This document shows positions 44,578 through 53,720 of a stretch of DNA of 64,000 nucleotides, piece by piece. Location of the stretch: positions 1,488,001 to 1,552,000 of the forward strand of contig NZ_CP009556.1 in assembly GCF_000959365.1 (NCBI RefSeq). The letters are read 5' to 3'. The notes under the pieces are model-generated. The model saw only the letters and a list, made by a program, of their open reading frames with translations, searched no databases and had not been told where the DNA came from. The position numbers were made by a program, and so were the translations under genes. Source of the DNA: Burkholderia oklahomensis C6786 (GTDB lineage: Bacteria; Pseudomonadota; Gammaproteobacteria; Burkholderiales; Burkholderiaceae). Positions within the stretch are counted from its first letter, which is position 1, and each line of letters starts with the position of its first letter.

Positions 44578-44610
44578 CGCGCCGATTCAATTGACGACGG
44601 AGTCGCGTCG

Positions 44611-46176
44611 ATGACGTTCTGGAATCTGTACTTCATTCTCAAGATCTGCCTGTTCGCGGCGGGCCATCTGAAGCCGATGTGGATCGCGAACATCGGCTTC
44701 GCGCTGGCGCTCGCGTCGAGTTCGCCCGTGAGGCGGCGCGGCTTGCGATTGCTGCGTCACGCGCTCGCGCTCGCGATCGGCGCGCCGCTGATGTATTACG
44801 AAGCGGACGTGCCGCCGTTCGCGCGGCTCGTCGAGACGCTCGGCAGCCTGCGTGCGTTCAGCTTCGGCTACTGGATGGAGCTCGTGCCGCGCTTCGTGCC
44901 GCCGATGCTCGCATTGACCGCGCTCGGCGTCGTGATCGGCTATCTGATCGTCAACCGCTGGCTGCGCGTCGCGACGTTCGTGCTGCTCGCGCTGATCGCG
45001 CTGCCCGTGTGGCAAGCGGGCAGCGCCGCGCTCGCACGCTTCGACGCTGCCGCGGCCGCGGCCGCCGCTGCCGCGAAGCCCTCCGACATCGCCCGCGCCG
45101 CGCAGCCGCAGGATCGCAACGCGGCGCTCGCCGCGTTCCGCTCGCAGGAGTCGCAGCGGCAGGTGACGTTCGGCCGCCCGCCCGCCGATCCGGCGACGCG
45201 GTTCGACTTGATCGTGCTGCACGTATGCTCGCTGTCGTGGGACGATCTCGACGTCGCGAAGCTGCGCAACCATCCGCTGCTCGGCCGCTTCGACTATCTG
45301 TTCACGAACTTCAGCACGGCGGCGAGCTACAGCGGGCCGGCCGCGATCCGCGTGCTGCGCGCGACGTGCGGACAAGAGGCGCACGCGGACCTGTACAAGC
45401 CCGCGCCCGCCCAGTGCCACTTGTTCAAGCAGCTCGCGGACGCCGGCTTCGCGCCGCAGACGCTGCTGAACCACGACGGCCATTTCGACAATTTCATCCA
45501 GCTGATCCACGACAACATCGGCGTGCCGAGCGCGCCGATGATCTCGAATGCGGACGCGCCGGTCGCGATGCACGCGTTCGACGGCTCGGCGATCAAGGAC
45601 GACTACGCGACGCTCGCGAACTGGTACGCGAAGCGCGGCGCGACGGCGGGCCCGGTTGCGCTGTACTACAACACGATCAGCCTGCACGACGGCAACCAGT
45701 TGTCGAGCGGCCGGATGTCGAGCCTCGAGTCGTATCCGCTGCGCGCGCGCAAGCTGATGGACGACTTCGACCGCTTCGCAGACCTGATTGCGTCGTCGGG
45801 ACGGCGCGCGGTGATCGTGTTCGTGCCCGAGCATGGTGCGGCGCTGCACGGCGATGCGAAGCAGGTCGCGGGGCTGCGCGAGATTCCGACGCCGCGGATC
45901 GTGCACGGGCCGGTCGGCGTGCGGCTCGTCGGTTTCGCGGGCGACCACGGCACGACGACCGTGATCGACGTGCCGACCAGTTTCCTCGCGGTCGCGCAAT
46001 TGCTGTCGAATCTCGTGTCGAACAGCCCGTTCAAGCCGGGCGTGACGCTGTCGCAATACGCGGCCGATCTGCCGCAGACGCGGATGGTCGGCGAGAACGA
46101 AGGCACCGTGACGATGACGACCGCGACCGGTTACGCGGTGAAGACGCCGGACGGCGTGTGGATCGACGAAAAATGA
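44611..46176 (+). CDS. bcsG: BcsG cellulose phosphoethanolamine transferase
   Basis: A 521-residue enzyme with about four or five amino-terminal membrane helices (to residue ~140), then a periplasmic alkaline-phosphatase-fold domain. The nucleophile is Ser241 in ASYSGPAAIRVLRATCGQ (E. coli Ser278). Further active-site blocks are LLNHDGHFDNF and VFVPEHGAAL (Glu407-His408). It would decorate cellulose with phosphoethanolamine. Its presence marks this as the enterobacterial-type system. Its stop overlaps the bcsR start. Confidence 0.92.
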   Translation: MTFWNLYFILKICLFAAGHLKPMWIANIGFALALASSSPVRRRGLRLLRHALALAIGAPLMYYEADVPPFARLVETLGSLRAFSFGYWMELVPRFVPPMLALTALGVVIGYLIVNRWLRVATFVLLALIALPVWQAGSAALARFDAAAAAAAAAAKPSDIARAAQPQDRNAALAAFRSQESQRQVTFGRPPADPATRFDLIVLHVCSLSWDDLDVAKLRNHPLLGRFDYLFTNFSTAASYSGPAAIRVLRATCGQEAHADLYKPAPAQCHLFKQLADAGFAPQTLLNHDGHFDNFIQLIHDNIGVPSAPMISNADAPVAMHAFDGSAIKDDYATLANWYAKRGATAGPVALYYNTISLHDGNQLSSGRMSSLESYPLRARKLMDDFDRFADLIASSGRRAVIVFVPEHGAALHGDAKQVAGLREIPTPRIVHGPVGVRLVGFAGDHGTTTVIDVPTSFLAVAQLLSNLVSNSPFKPGVTLSQYAADLPQTRMVGENEGTVTMTTATGYAVKTPDGVWIDEK

Positions 46177-46364
46177 CGCACGAGCATCCGGGCGCGGCGG
46201 CGCGCGACGAGGGGCCGCTGCCCGCAAACGACATCGCGGGGCTCGCGCGCCACGTGCCCCAGATCGATCCGGCGCGCTACCTGGACGAGCAGGCGCGGCT
46301 CGCGTATCGGGATGCGCTCGACCGGTGGCCGGTGCTTGCGAAGCTGATGGGGCTGGCGGATTGA
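46173..46364 (+). CDS. bcsR: BcsR-like small cellulose biosynthesis protein
   Basis: A 63-residue protein with NDIAGLARHVPQIDPARYLD and ALDRWPVLAKLM, which match E. coli BcsR (NDIVALKQAFSLPDIDY, ALKRWPLLAEF). BcsR partners with BcsQ and activates the synthase. In E. coli bcsR precedes bcsQ; here it is the last gene, overlapping bcsG by ATGA. It is short and easy to miss, but the family match and tight coupling support it. Confidence 0.8.
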   Translation: MTHEHPGAAARDEGPLPANDIAGLARHVPQIDPARYLDEQARLAYRDALDRWPVLAKLMGLAD

Positions 46365-46369
46365 CGTTC

Positions 46370-46405
46370 GGCGGCGGCGTGCGCCACGCGCACCACGCCG
46401 TCGCC
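46370..46405 (+). terminator. Hairpin at the end of the bcs operon
   Basis: GGCGGCGGCGTG (46370-46381) pairs with CACGCCGTCGCC (46394-46405), a 12-bp stem with one G-T pair and a 12-base loop, starting 6 bases after the bcsR stop. There is no T-run, so termination efficiency is uncertain. Confidence 0.45.
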
Positions 46406-46588
46406 CGCTGGTCCGTCATTGAATGAACCGCTGCAACTCGCCGGTTTGCGGACGCTAGAAGATCTGATTGGCGGCCCGCTTTCGCGTCGCGTGCCGACCC
46501 GACGACGACGCGTTCATGCGCACTCGTACAGGTCTGATCAGTGATGCGGCGCAAATGCCGGGAAGCCGAATTGATCGAGTCAATCGCG

Positions 46589-46867
46589 TCAAAAATATCG
46601 ACGGACGCGACGGGGTGGGCGAGACGCGCCATGGCAAAGGAAGCGTGTCGATGACCGACTTCGCGACGCGCAAGGTGCTCGCGACCTGGCCGATCCGGGC
46701 GGCGGCAGTTCGGCGATGAGCGCGCGCAGCTTGGACTCATCGTTGGAAAGAGCCTTGTTGTATCGGCGCTTGCCGTTCCGATCGAGAACGACGGCGTGGT
46801 GCTGCCCCTCGTCGACATCGACGCCGACGAAGACATCGACGGCGTCATGTCGTCGAGTGTCTTGCAT
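46589..46867 (-). pseudogene. IS110-family transposase remnant
   Basis: The reading starting MQDTRRHDAVDVFVGVDVDE continues HHAVVLDRNGKRRYNKALSN, ESKLRALIAELP, which is the amino-terminal DEDD-type nuclease block of IS110/IS1111 transposases (first catalytic Asp in VGVDV). After about residue 50 the frame loses similarity and becomes arginine-rich, and the remaining ~300 residues are absent. It is a broken fragment with no recognisable element ends. Confidence 0.65.
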
Positions 46868-46965
46868 CGGCAGCGAGACATTCGAGCGCCGACTGCATGC
46901 GCCACTGTCGATGAGAAAGGGCGTTGGACCCGGCAAATACTCCGCTCGAAGACGGCCGTGGTCGC

Positions 46966-48867
46966 TTACATACGATCGAGCGACAAGGCGCAGACATTCT
47001 TGGTGGGCGGGCAGTATTCGGCAAGCCGTTCCCGCGCCCTGTCGTAGTCCTTTTGCTGGTCGGGCGTCAAGCTGCCCATGCCTTCATAGGCCTGCGTCAA
47101 GCCAAAATAGGCCCAGATGTTGCCTCTGAAGTTCGTATACGGGATGCGGTTCGGATCGTCATCGCCGAGCGATTGGTGAAGCGTCTCGATCGCTTTGTCA
47201 TAACGACCAAGGTCGATCAGGAGTGCGGCGAGGGTTTGTCTGACCGGTGCCATCCAGTAAGGCGGCTCGTCATAGTTCATGGCGTCCTGCTGATTGGCCG
47301 AATGTTCGAGAGCACGCACCCCGCTGCCCGACTGGCCTTTCATTTGGTCGATCCGTGCTTGCGCGATCGATTTCATGATCTGCACTGCCTGCTGGTTCAT
47401 CACTTCGTCGCGCCGCTCCTTCTCGAATGCGGCCACGTCCTTCACGAGTTTCGTGTACGCACTTTGCGCACGGCGATCATCATGGTTACGGACGTATGCA
47501 AGCACTTGTGCGTAGTCCCAGGAAACGCTCGAAAAGCGCCAGTCCTTTGCCGTCCCGTCAGGCGGCGGCTGATTGATGATGTCGCCCGGAGACATGAAAT
47601 ACGGTAGCGACTGGTAATAGATGCCGCGATAGCGGTCGGTCCGGAACGTAATGCCCTTGCCCTCGGACTTCAAGAGGCGGTCAGCCGCCCATGTCATGTT
47701 CTCGACGTTGCCTGTCATGATCGCCGAAGCAAGCGCAAAATGAATGTTGTGCCGGTAGTAGCCCCAGCGATAACGGTCGCCGTCCGGGTGATCGATGCCA
47801 CCCGTGCGCTTGGCATTGACCTTCTCGAAATATCCGTCATCCTTCAATACCGCGTCCCGATTGGCCTCGAACGACTTTGGGTGGTTGCCGATGCGGTAAT
47901 AGATGTGCGAGGGCATATGGACCAAGTGGCCCGCATCGGGCGCGAGACCGGCCAGCTTTTCCGCAAAAGACGTCACATCGTTCGGCTCCGTCGATCCCTC
48001 GCGAATATGGATATACCAATGAACGAGCCCCATGTGATCGGCATGTTCGTTCAGCTCGCCTTTGATTGCAGCGACTGCCGGGGGAATGCCAGGGTAGGCG
48101 GCGTTCCCCTGGCGGTCCCAGTATTCCCAAGGCTTACGGTTCATCACGGCATCCGCGTACAGGGTTTGGATGTCGGGATCGTCCGGGTACACGTGAGCCA
48201 GCGTGGTCATCGCCTCGGCGTAGTCCTTGTTGCGCCGGTCCTGGCGATCGCGTTCGCGAGGAATCTGCTTATGCTCTTCATAGCGCGGCAGCAGCGCTTC
48301 GACGAGCGAGCGCTCCTTCTGATCTGCATCGCGTATGAGCAGTGCTTCCTTGAGCTTCTGTTGCGCGATTCGGCGATCCGGTTCCGGCTGGTCGATCTGA
48401 TTGATGTTCACGCCCAGCGACATCGCGATTCCCCATCGGCACATGACGCAGTCGGGATCTCGCCTGAGTGCAGCTTCGAACGCGCGGTACGCTTCGCGAA
48501 GGTTGAACGCGCAGTAAAAGCGCAAGCCTTGATCGAAGAGCGCTTGCGTCTCTGGGTTTTTTGTCTTGATTTTTCTCGTCAGATCCCCGAGTTGGAAATC
48601 CGTCGGAGGCTCGGGATCGTTGGCCGCGATTTCCGAAAGCGCGAACGATACTTTGCTGCCAGGCGGCGCGCTCATCATGTGCTCGCTTCCCATGTCCTGC
48701 ATGCCGTGCACAGCCGCGGCATGCATGTCGCCTTTAGCCGCCGATATCGCAAAAGGCGCGCTCAGCGCGGTCACGAGACCGGCCGCCCAGCACAGGCAAG
48801 CTCGTCTGAGCCAGTTTCGACGGTTGTCATCGCCGCAAAAACGCGAGCGATTTTCGGTTGTTTTCAT
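46966..48867 (-). CDS. TPR-repeat secreted or periplasmic protein of unknown function
   Basis: A 633-residue protein with an amino-terminal signal (about 20-45, CLCWAAGLVTALSAPFAISA). The body has TPR-type repeats: ALFDQGLRFYCAFNLREAYR with AFEAALRRDPDCVMCRWGIA, then EAMTTLAHVYPDDPDIQTLY, then TLAALLIDLGRYDKAIETLH. The central block MGLVHWYIHIREGSTEPNDV and GHLVHMPSHIYYRIGNH has conserved-looking His residues that could bind metal. The family is found as a conserved hypothetical protein; I know no activity. Base composition is visibly less GC-rich than the bcs operon, suggesting acquisition. Confidence 0.8.
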   Translation of the reverse strand: MKTTENRSRFCGDDNRRNWLRRACLCWAAGLVTALSAPFAISAAKGDMHAAAVHGMQDMGSEHMMSAPPGSKVSFALSEIAANDPEPPTDFQLGDLTRKIKTKNPETQALFDQGLRFYCAFNLREAYRAFEAALRRDPDCVMCRWGIAMSLGVNINQIDQPEPDRRIAQQKLKEALLIRDADQKERSLVEALLPRYEEHKQIPRERDRQDRRNKDYAEAMTTLAHVYPDDPDIQTLYADAVMNRKPWEYWDRQGNAAYPGIPPAVAAIKGELNEHADHMGLVHWYIHIREGSTEPNDVTSFAEKLAGLAPDAGHLVHMPSHIYYRIGNHPKSFEANRDAVLKDDGYFEKVNAKRTGGIDHPDGDRYRWGYYRHNIHFALASAIMTGNVENMTWAADRLLKSEGKGITFRTDRYRGIYYQSLPYFMSPGDIINQPPPDGTAKDWRFSSVSWDYAQVLAYVRNHDDRRAQSAYTKLVKDVAAFEKERRDEVMNQQAVQIMKSIAQARIDQMKGQSGSGVRALEHSANQQDAMNYDEPPYWMAPVRQTLAALLIDLGRYDKAIETLHQSLGDDDPNRIPYTNFRGNIWAYFGLTQAYEGMGSLTPDQQKDYDRARERLAEYCPPTKNVCALSLDRM

Positions 48868-48902
48868 TGCACGCTCTCCTGGAAACGTGAATGTCGATCG
48901 AG

Positions 48903-49283
48903 CTACCGTGCGGGCAAGCCGCCGCGCCGAAGGCCAATCGCAACACCCGCGTTCGCGCGAGGAGCGTGCCCACTGCGCAGACGGCGACTAGTAGCGTCGT
49001 GCCCCGGGAGCGGCTGCGCCTGCCGCACGAGGTCGACGTCTCGGACTGCGCGTTCCGCGCGCCGAGCCCGGCCTGAGCGCTCGACGTTGACAACGATCAC
49101 GCTGCGCAAGCGCGGTTCGCCCACGAAGACAACTCGCAGCTTGTCGATTTTCTCGGAATCCGTTGTCGGGCCACCCGATGCCACGCCATCCACCGCATAG
49201 AGCTTGGCGTGCGGATACTGCTCGGTCACTTTGCGGACTGCGGGTGTCACCCTTCCTTTGATACCCGGAATTGTTGTCGACAT
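48903..49283 (-). CDS. Hypothetical protein, probably altered carboxy end
   Basis: A 126-residue reading. The first ~60 residues (STTIPGIKGRVTPAVRKVTE, YPHAKLYAVDGVASGGPTTD, KIDKLRVVFV) look like real protein. The remainder is arginine-rich and unlike it, so the gene may be truncated or frameshifted near 49100. No clear ribosome-binding site. Function unknown. Confidence 0.4.
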   Translation of the reverse strand: MSTTIPGIKGRVTPAVRKVTEQYPHAKLYAVDGVASGGPTTDSEKIDKLRVVFVGEPRLRSVIVVNVERSGRARRAERAVRDVDLVRQAQPLPGHDATSRRLRSGHAPRANAGVAIGLRRGGLPAR

Positions 49284-49600
49284 GTCGTTTTATTCCGTTG
49301 AGCCGAGCTTCCGCAATGCCAAGGGAATGGGCTTGTCTTCCCGTTACACTCTGCGTATTTAAGGCACCCGGCGACCGAAATTCAACCAGAAAAAAGTGGT
49401 GGGGTTGCGGCAGGTTTGCCGAGCAGCGGCTACCGCAGTTGCGACAGCGTTCACCCGGCTGAGCGGAATCCGTTCCACTTCGCGCTTGCCGGTAGCCAAT
49501 CTATTTCGCACGATCCTCGCTCTCGCCTGGCAAGACTCCATCTTCGTGACAATCCACATTACATGATCGATGCCGAGCGCGTACATGCATCGCCGCAACG
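49284..49600. other. Intergenic stretch in the decayed zone
   Basis: About 320 bases with no gene I can support. Frames on both strands are short or lack domain-like sequence. Confidence 0.35.
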
Positions 49601-50041
49601 GACGGTCACGCGCTGACTCCGCTGGCATATGCCGCGAGCGCGACGAGCGGGGGCGCAACGGGAGAAATCGCGTTTGACGAGGCGCATGCGCGCGAACGCC
49701 ACGCCGCGGGCGTGCCAGTGATCCTGGTGCGCCGCGACGCGGAGACCGAAGACCTGGCCGCGCTCGATGTTGCCTCGGGCCTGCTGACGCAACGGGGAGC
49801 GCGTACTTCGCACGCGGCTGTCGTGGCGCGGCAACTGGGCAAGGTCTGTCTGGTTGGCTGCGCGTCGCTGCGGCTCGATGAGTCGGCGCGTACGCCGCAG
49901 ATCGGGGACACCTTGATGCGCGAAGGGGATGCATTGACGCTGGACAGCGGCGATGGTGCAGTCTACGCAGGTCGCGTGCGGACCATCGTCGAGCCGCTCA
50001 CCGAATTGCGAGCCCGTCTCGAACGACTGCACGCATCGTGA
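49601..50041 (+). pseudogene. Fragment of a PEP-utilising enzyme (pyruvate phosphate dikinase-like mobile domain)
   Basis: From about 49601 the frame reads ALTPLAYAASATSGGATGEI, then VPVILVRRDAETEDLAALDV, then LLTQRGARTSHAAVVARQLG and LGKVCLVGC, ending ALTLDSGDGAVYAGRVRTIV. The TSHAAVVARQLG block contains the phosphorylated histidine of the swivelling domain of pyruvate phosphate dikinase and PEP synthase. Only this ~130-residue domain is present: the nucleotide-binding and PEP-binding domains are missing. A GTG at 49712 could start a shorter product. Most likely a relic; a free-standing phosphohistidine domain is a less likely alternative. Confidence 0.6.
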
Positions 50042-50418
50042 ACCGGCGCGGGCACGGTGCGAATGCGCCGCATTGCATTGGCTGAGGGCGCGGCAGATCA
50101 GCCGTCTGGCGGCCGGAGCAGCCGGCAAGCCAGCGTCGGGATTAAACACCGCCGACGGGCGGAGCCGGGGGCGAGGCGCATCATCCGTGCCCGGCAGGAA
50201 CCGCCACCATCGGTCATTCGCCTGGCGCTATTTTTCGGATACCTGATTGAGGGACTGGAACAGCAGGTCAACCGGGGTCGTATCCGCATGGCCGAAGCTG
50301 AGAAAAAAGAGTGAAGCTTTTCTTCCCGACGTGTAAATTTTGATGGCCTTCCTCCATCGTCTCAATGGCGGCATGCAGCTTGCCTCCGCATTTAGCGAAC
50401 ACTGACAGGAGATTTGCG
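50042..50418. other. Intergenic stretch with a weak open frame
   Basis: An open frame at 50057-50314 (plus) has an arginine-rich start but a more protein-like end (VIRLALFFGYLIEGLEQQVN). It may be the tail of a lost gene. I do not recognise it and do not call it a gene. AGGAG just before 50419 serves the next gene. Confidence 0.35.
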
Positions 50419-50892
50419 ATGGCGATTCAAAAGATCACGCCTTTTCTTTGGTACTCCACGGAAGCCGAAGAGGCCGCTGCGTTCTATGCGGGCATCTTTC
50501 CCGACTCGCGCGTGATTCGAGTCACTCCGGTGCCGAGCGCCGGCGCCACGAAGATGGTCGAGTTCGTTCTCTTTGGGCAGCCCTTCATCGCCATGAGCCA
50601 CAAACGAATCGACTCGTTCAACCACTCGATATCCTTCCTGGTCAACTGTGGCGATCAGGCGGAGCTCGATCGCTACTGGAACGCCCTTCTCGAGGGCGGC
50701 GGTTCGCCCGACGACTGCGGCTGGCTGAAAGACCGCTTCGGCGTCTCGTGGCAGATCGTACCGGACGATCTCATCGCGATGATGGCCGATCCCGATCCAG
50801 CAAAGGCCAAGCGCGTTGCCGACGTCATGCTGCAAATGACGAAGTTCGACGTCGCCGCGCTGAAAGCCGCCTATGTGGGGACGACGGGTTAG
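50419..50892 (+). CDS. PhnB/VOC-superfamily protein (3-demethylubiquinone-methyltransferase-like fold)
   Basis: A 157-residue protein of the glyoxalase/VOC fold: ITPFLWYSTEAEEAAAFYAG, IFPDSRVIRVTPVPSAGATK, FVLFGQPFIAMSHK, FLVNCGDQAELDRYWNALLE and CGWLKDRFGVSWQIVPDDL. The annotation '3-demethylubiquinone 3-methyltransferase' often given to this family is historical and not supported by methyltransferase motifs. AGGAG lies 7 bases upstream. It seems intact although its neighbours are decayed. Confidence 0.85.
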   Translation: MAIQKITPFLWYSTEAEEAAAFYAGIFPDSRVIRVTPVPSAGATKMVEFVLFGQPFIAMSHKRIDSFNHSISFLVNCGDQAELDRYWNALLEGGGSPDDCGWLKDRFGVSWQIVPDDLIAMMADPDPAKAKRVADVMLQMTKFDVAALKAAYVGTTG

Positions 50893-51021
50893 CAAAAGGC
50901 CTCGTACACCGTATGCGCATTGTGCGCCGTTCAGATTTGCCCGCTTCCGGTTGGCGCTCGTCTCACATGTTTTACGAACCCTGACGCGAGGCGAACCAAC
51001 GTCCGCCTCGTGGCATCCGAT

Positions 51022-51246
51022 TCAACGCGCGAACTTCTCTTGCGTGACGCTACCGTAAGAGGCATACATCGACTCAATCAGCTCCGCGATGACCGACCCG
51101 ACGCTCATGCAGATGCGATACACGCTGCCGATGTCGATATCGTGCTGAAAGTTCGGCACGGCCAGCACGGTATGGAGCCAGCCGGCGAACGGCACCAGCC
51201 AGTAGAAACTCGGCAGTGCGAGAACGCAGGCAATCGTCGCTCGTGC
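51022..51246 (-). pseudogene. Remnant of a membrane protein
   Basis: A 74-codon open stretch between stops reads ACVLALPSFYWLVPFAGWLH, then TVLAVPNFQHDIDIGSVYRI, then CMSVGSVIAELIESMYASYG and ends TQEKFAR. It is protein-like with one hydrophobic helix but has no early start codon. It looks like the carboxy end of a lost gene. Family not recognised. Confidence 0.35.
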
Positions 51247-51557
51247 TCAATCCGGATCAGATGAGCGACGACGAGGTCTCGTTTCCGGATCGTGCGAGCT
51301 TCGCGGCCGTGCGCACGAAGGTGCATGGCGAGAGGTCGGGCAAGAAGATCGATCTCGTGATCCCGAATCCCGGTCGCGAGGCGCGCGCCGCTGCCGATCG
51401 GCGCGAACGCTCGGGGCGGCAGAGTCGATTCGGCAGTCTCGATCCACGCGCCCCGGCGCGCCGAAGCCCACGATTCGTTCGATGCGCCAGCGGCGAGCCC
51501 GAGACGGTGCGCTGCGCAAATTTTTCGCACTTGCCACAGCTACCGTACGCCGCCTGC
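51247..51557. other. Intergenic stretch
   Basis: No gene supported. Several frames are open on both strands, but none has domain-like sequence or a ribosome-binding site. Confidence 0.35.
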
Positions 51558-52394
51558 TCAATACGGCTTGTCGCCGACGATCGTCGCGCGATGCATCACC
51601 CGATGCGCGTTGCCGTAGTCGTTCACCGCGTAGTGAATCGTCGAGCGGTTATCCCAGAATGCGACGTCGCCGGCCTGCCAGCGCCAGCGCAGCGTGAACT
51701 CCGGCCGCGACTGATGCGCGAACAGGAAGCGCAGCAACGCGGCGCTTTCTTCTTCAGGCAGCTCGTTGATCTCGGTCGTGAAGCCGTCGTTGACGAACAG
51801 CGCGCGGCGCCCGCTTTCCGGATGCGTGCGCACGACAGGGTGCGTGACGGGCGGATGCTTGATGCGCGTTTCTTCCCAGCGTGCGCGATCGTCGGCCGTG
51901 AGCCCGAAGCGCTTCAGCGGAAACGACTTCGTGAAATCGTGCTGCGCGGTGAGGCCCTCGAGCTGCGTCTTCACGCGATCGGACAACGCATCGTACGCGG
52001 CGAAGCCGCTGCCCCACAGCGTGTCGCCGCCCGTATCGGGCAGCGTGCACGCGGCGAGGATCGACGCGCACGGCGGCGTCTCGGCGAACGTCACGTCCGT
52101 ATGCCAGATCGCGTTGTCCTTCAGATCGAAGACTTCGTTGTCGAGCACCATGATCTCGCGCGCATCCGGATGCGACGGATAGATCGGGTGAACGTGCAGA
52201 TCGCCGAACCCGGCCGCGAAGTCGCGATGCTGGACGGCGCTCAGGCGCTGATCGCGGAAGAACAGCACCTGATGGCGCGCGAGCGCGTCGCGGATTGCGC
52301 TGCGAACGTCGTCGTCGACCGCATTCGCAAGGTCCGCGTTGTCGACGATCGCGCCGATCGCGGGCGTCAGTCGGGTCAGTTTCAGTCGAGTCAT
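51558..52394 (-). CDS. tauD: Taurine dioxygenase (TauD-family 2-oxoglutarate/Fe(II) oxygenase)
   Basis: A 278-residue enzyme. The iron-binding triad is visible: His and Asp in WHTDVTF (about 93-99) and His in HRVMHRATI (about 265). The 2-oxoglutarate-binding Arg is the one in MHRAT. FKDQ-like [20 protein letters not shown] and [20 protein letters not shown] are family blocks. It oxidises taurine to release sulfite. It diverges from tauABC. The ATG at 52394 lacks a clear ribosome-binding site and is preceded by a GATTCG repeat. Confidence 0.88.
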   Translation of the reverse strand: MTRLKLTRLTPAIGAIVDNADLANAVDDDVRSAIRDALARHQVLFFRDQRLSAVQHRDFAAGFGDLHVHPIYPSHPDAREIMVLDNEVFDLKDNAIWHTDVTFAETPPCASILAACTLPDTGGDTLWGSGFAAYDALSDRVKTQLEGLTAQHDFTKSFPLKRFGLTADDRARWEETRIKHPPVTHPVVRTHPESGRRALFVNDGFTTEINELPEEESAALLRFLFAHQSRPEFTLRWRWQAGDVAFWDNRSTIHYAVNDYGNAHRVMHRATIVGDKPY

Positions 52395-52398
52395 CGTT

Positions 52399-52416
52399 GA
52401 TTCGGATTCGGATTCG
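52399..52416. repeat. GATTCG hexamer repeat next to the tauD start
   Basis: Three exact GATTCG units lie 4 bases upstream of the tauD start codon (on its 5' side). They occupy the place where a ribosome-binding site would be expected. Confidence 0.7.
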
Positions 52417-52689
52417 GCATTGCCATCGGCATCGGCGAGGCGGCTTGCGTGCGCAGCCGACGCTCGCGCGCCGCTTGTTGCGGAAAACCGGGAGTGTCGC
52501 AAAACACGTTCGTCCGGTGAACCAACGAAATTCGCATTGCTTATTGGGGCGCCGGGATTGCAGCCGGCCCGGCGCGAACGCGAAATGCGCCGTCTCATAT
52601 CCTTCGCAGATTTCGTTGTTTAACAGACGACATGCATCCCGGTAATCTCGACGGCCATCCGAATTCAACGCATCCAGAAGAAGGCCCTC

Positions 52690-53700
52690 ATGATTCTCAA
52701 GCGCATCCTCGCCGTCACGACTTTCGCCGTCGCCGCCTGCTCCGCCGTTCACGCGCAGTCCGCGCATGCCGGCACGGTGAACGTCGCCTATCAATACGGC
52801 GCCGATCCGGCGAAGCTCGCGCAGGCGGGCGCCGCGTACGAGAAGGCCACCGGCTGGAAGATCAACTGGCGCCGCTTCGATTCGGGCGCGGACGTCGTCG
52901 CGGCGCTCGCGTCCGGCGACGTCCAGATCGGCGACGTCGGCCAGAGTCCGTTTACCGCGGCGGTGTCGCGCGGCGTGCCGATCCAGGCGGTCGTGCTGAA
53001 TGCGATCACCGGCGTGTCGGAGGCGCTCGTCGTGCGCGGCGGCGCGCGCATCGACAAGCCGGGCGACCTCGTCGGCAAGACGATCGCGACGCCTTACGCG
53101 TCGAACTGCCATTACGCGCTGCTTGCGGCGCTCAAGCACTGGGGCATCGATCCGCAGCGCGTGAAGATCGTGAACCTCGGGCCGACCGAGATCGTCGCCG
53201 CGTGGGAGCGGGGCGTGATCGACGCCGCGTACACGTGGGACCCGGCGCTCGGTCGCGCGAAGGCAAGCGGCGGCAAGGTGCTCGTCGATTCGGCGGAGGT
53301 CGGCAAGTGGGGCGCGCCGACGTTCGATCTCTGGGCGGTGCGCAGCGATTTCGCGCTGGCCCATCCGGACTTCGTGTCGAAGTTCGTGAACGTGACGACG
53401 CAGGCGATCGCCGACTATCGCGCGAACGGAAAGACGTGGACGAGCGCGTCGCCGCAGGTCGCCGCGATCTCGCGCCTGAGCGGGGCGACGACGGGCGACA
53501 TTCCGCAACTGCTCGCCGGCAATCTCTATCCGAGCGCGTCCGAGCAGGCGTCGCCCGAACTGCTCGGCGGCGGGACGGCTGCCGCGATCGCATCGACTGC
53601 GCGCTTCCTGAAGGAGCAGCGCAAGATCGACCGCGTGCTGCCCGACTACCGGCCGACGGTGACGGACCGGTTCGTCCGCGCGTCGGTCGCGGCGCGCTGA
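52690..53700 (+). CDS. tauA: Taurine ABC transporter substrate-binding protein
   Basis: A 336-residue periplasmic binding protein with a signal peptide (about 1-28). Family blocks: [59 protein letters not shown] and [16 protein letters not shown]. It captures taurine or a related alkanesulfonate. It begins 295 bases from tauD in the opposite direction. Confidence 0.9.
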   Translation: MILKRILAVTTFAVAACSAVHAQSAHAGTVNVAYQYGADPAKLAQAGAAYEKATGWKINWRRFDSGADVVAALASGDVQIGDVGQSPFTAAVSRGVPIQAVVLNAITGVSEALVVRGGARIDKPGDLVGKTIATPYASNCHYALLAALKHWGIDPQRVKIVNLGPTEIVAAWERGVIDAAYTWDPALGRAKASGGKVLVDSAEVGKWGAPTFDLWAVRSDFALAHPDFVSKFVNVTTQAIADYRANGKTWTSASPQVAAISRLSGATTGDIPQLLAGNLYPSASEQASPELLGGGTAAAIASTARFLKEQRKIDRVLPDYRPTVTDRFVRASVAAR

Positions 53701-53720
53701 TTCGACGGCGCGGCATCGAT

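Noticed and set aside
51105..51530. A 141-codon minus-strand open frame before tauD
   Set aside because: Its composition is arginine-rich, it overlaps a more protein-like remnant in another frame, and it has no recognisable motif.
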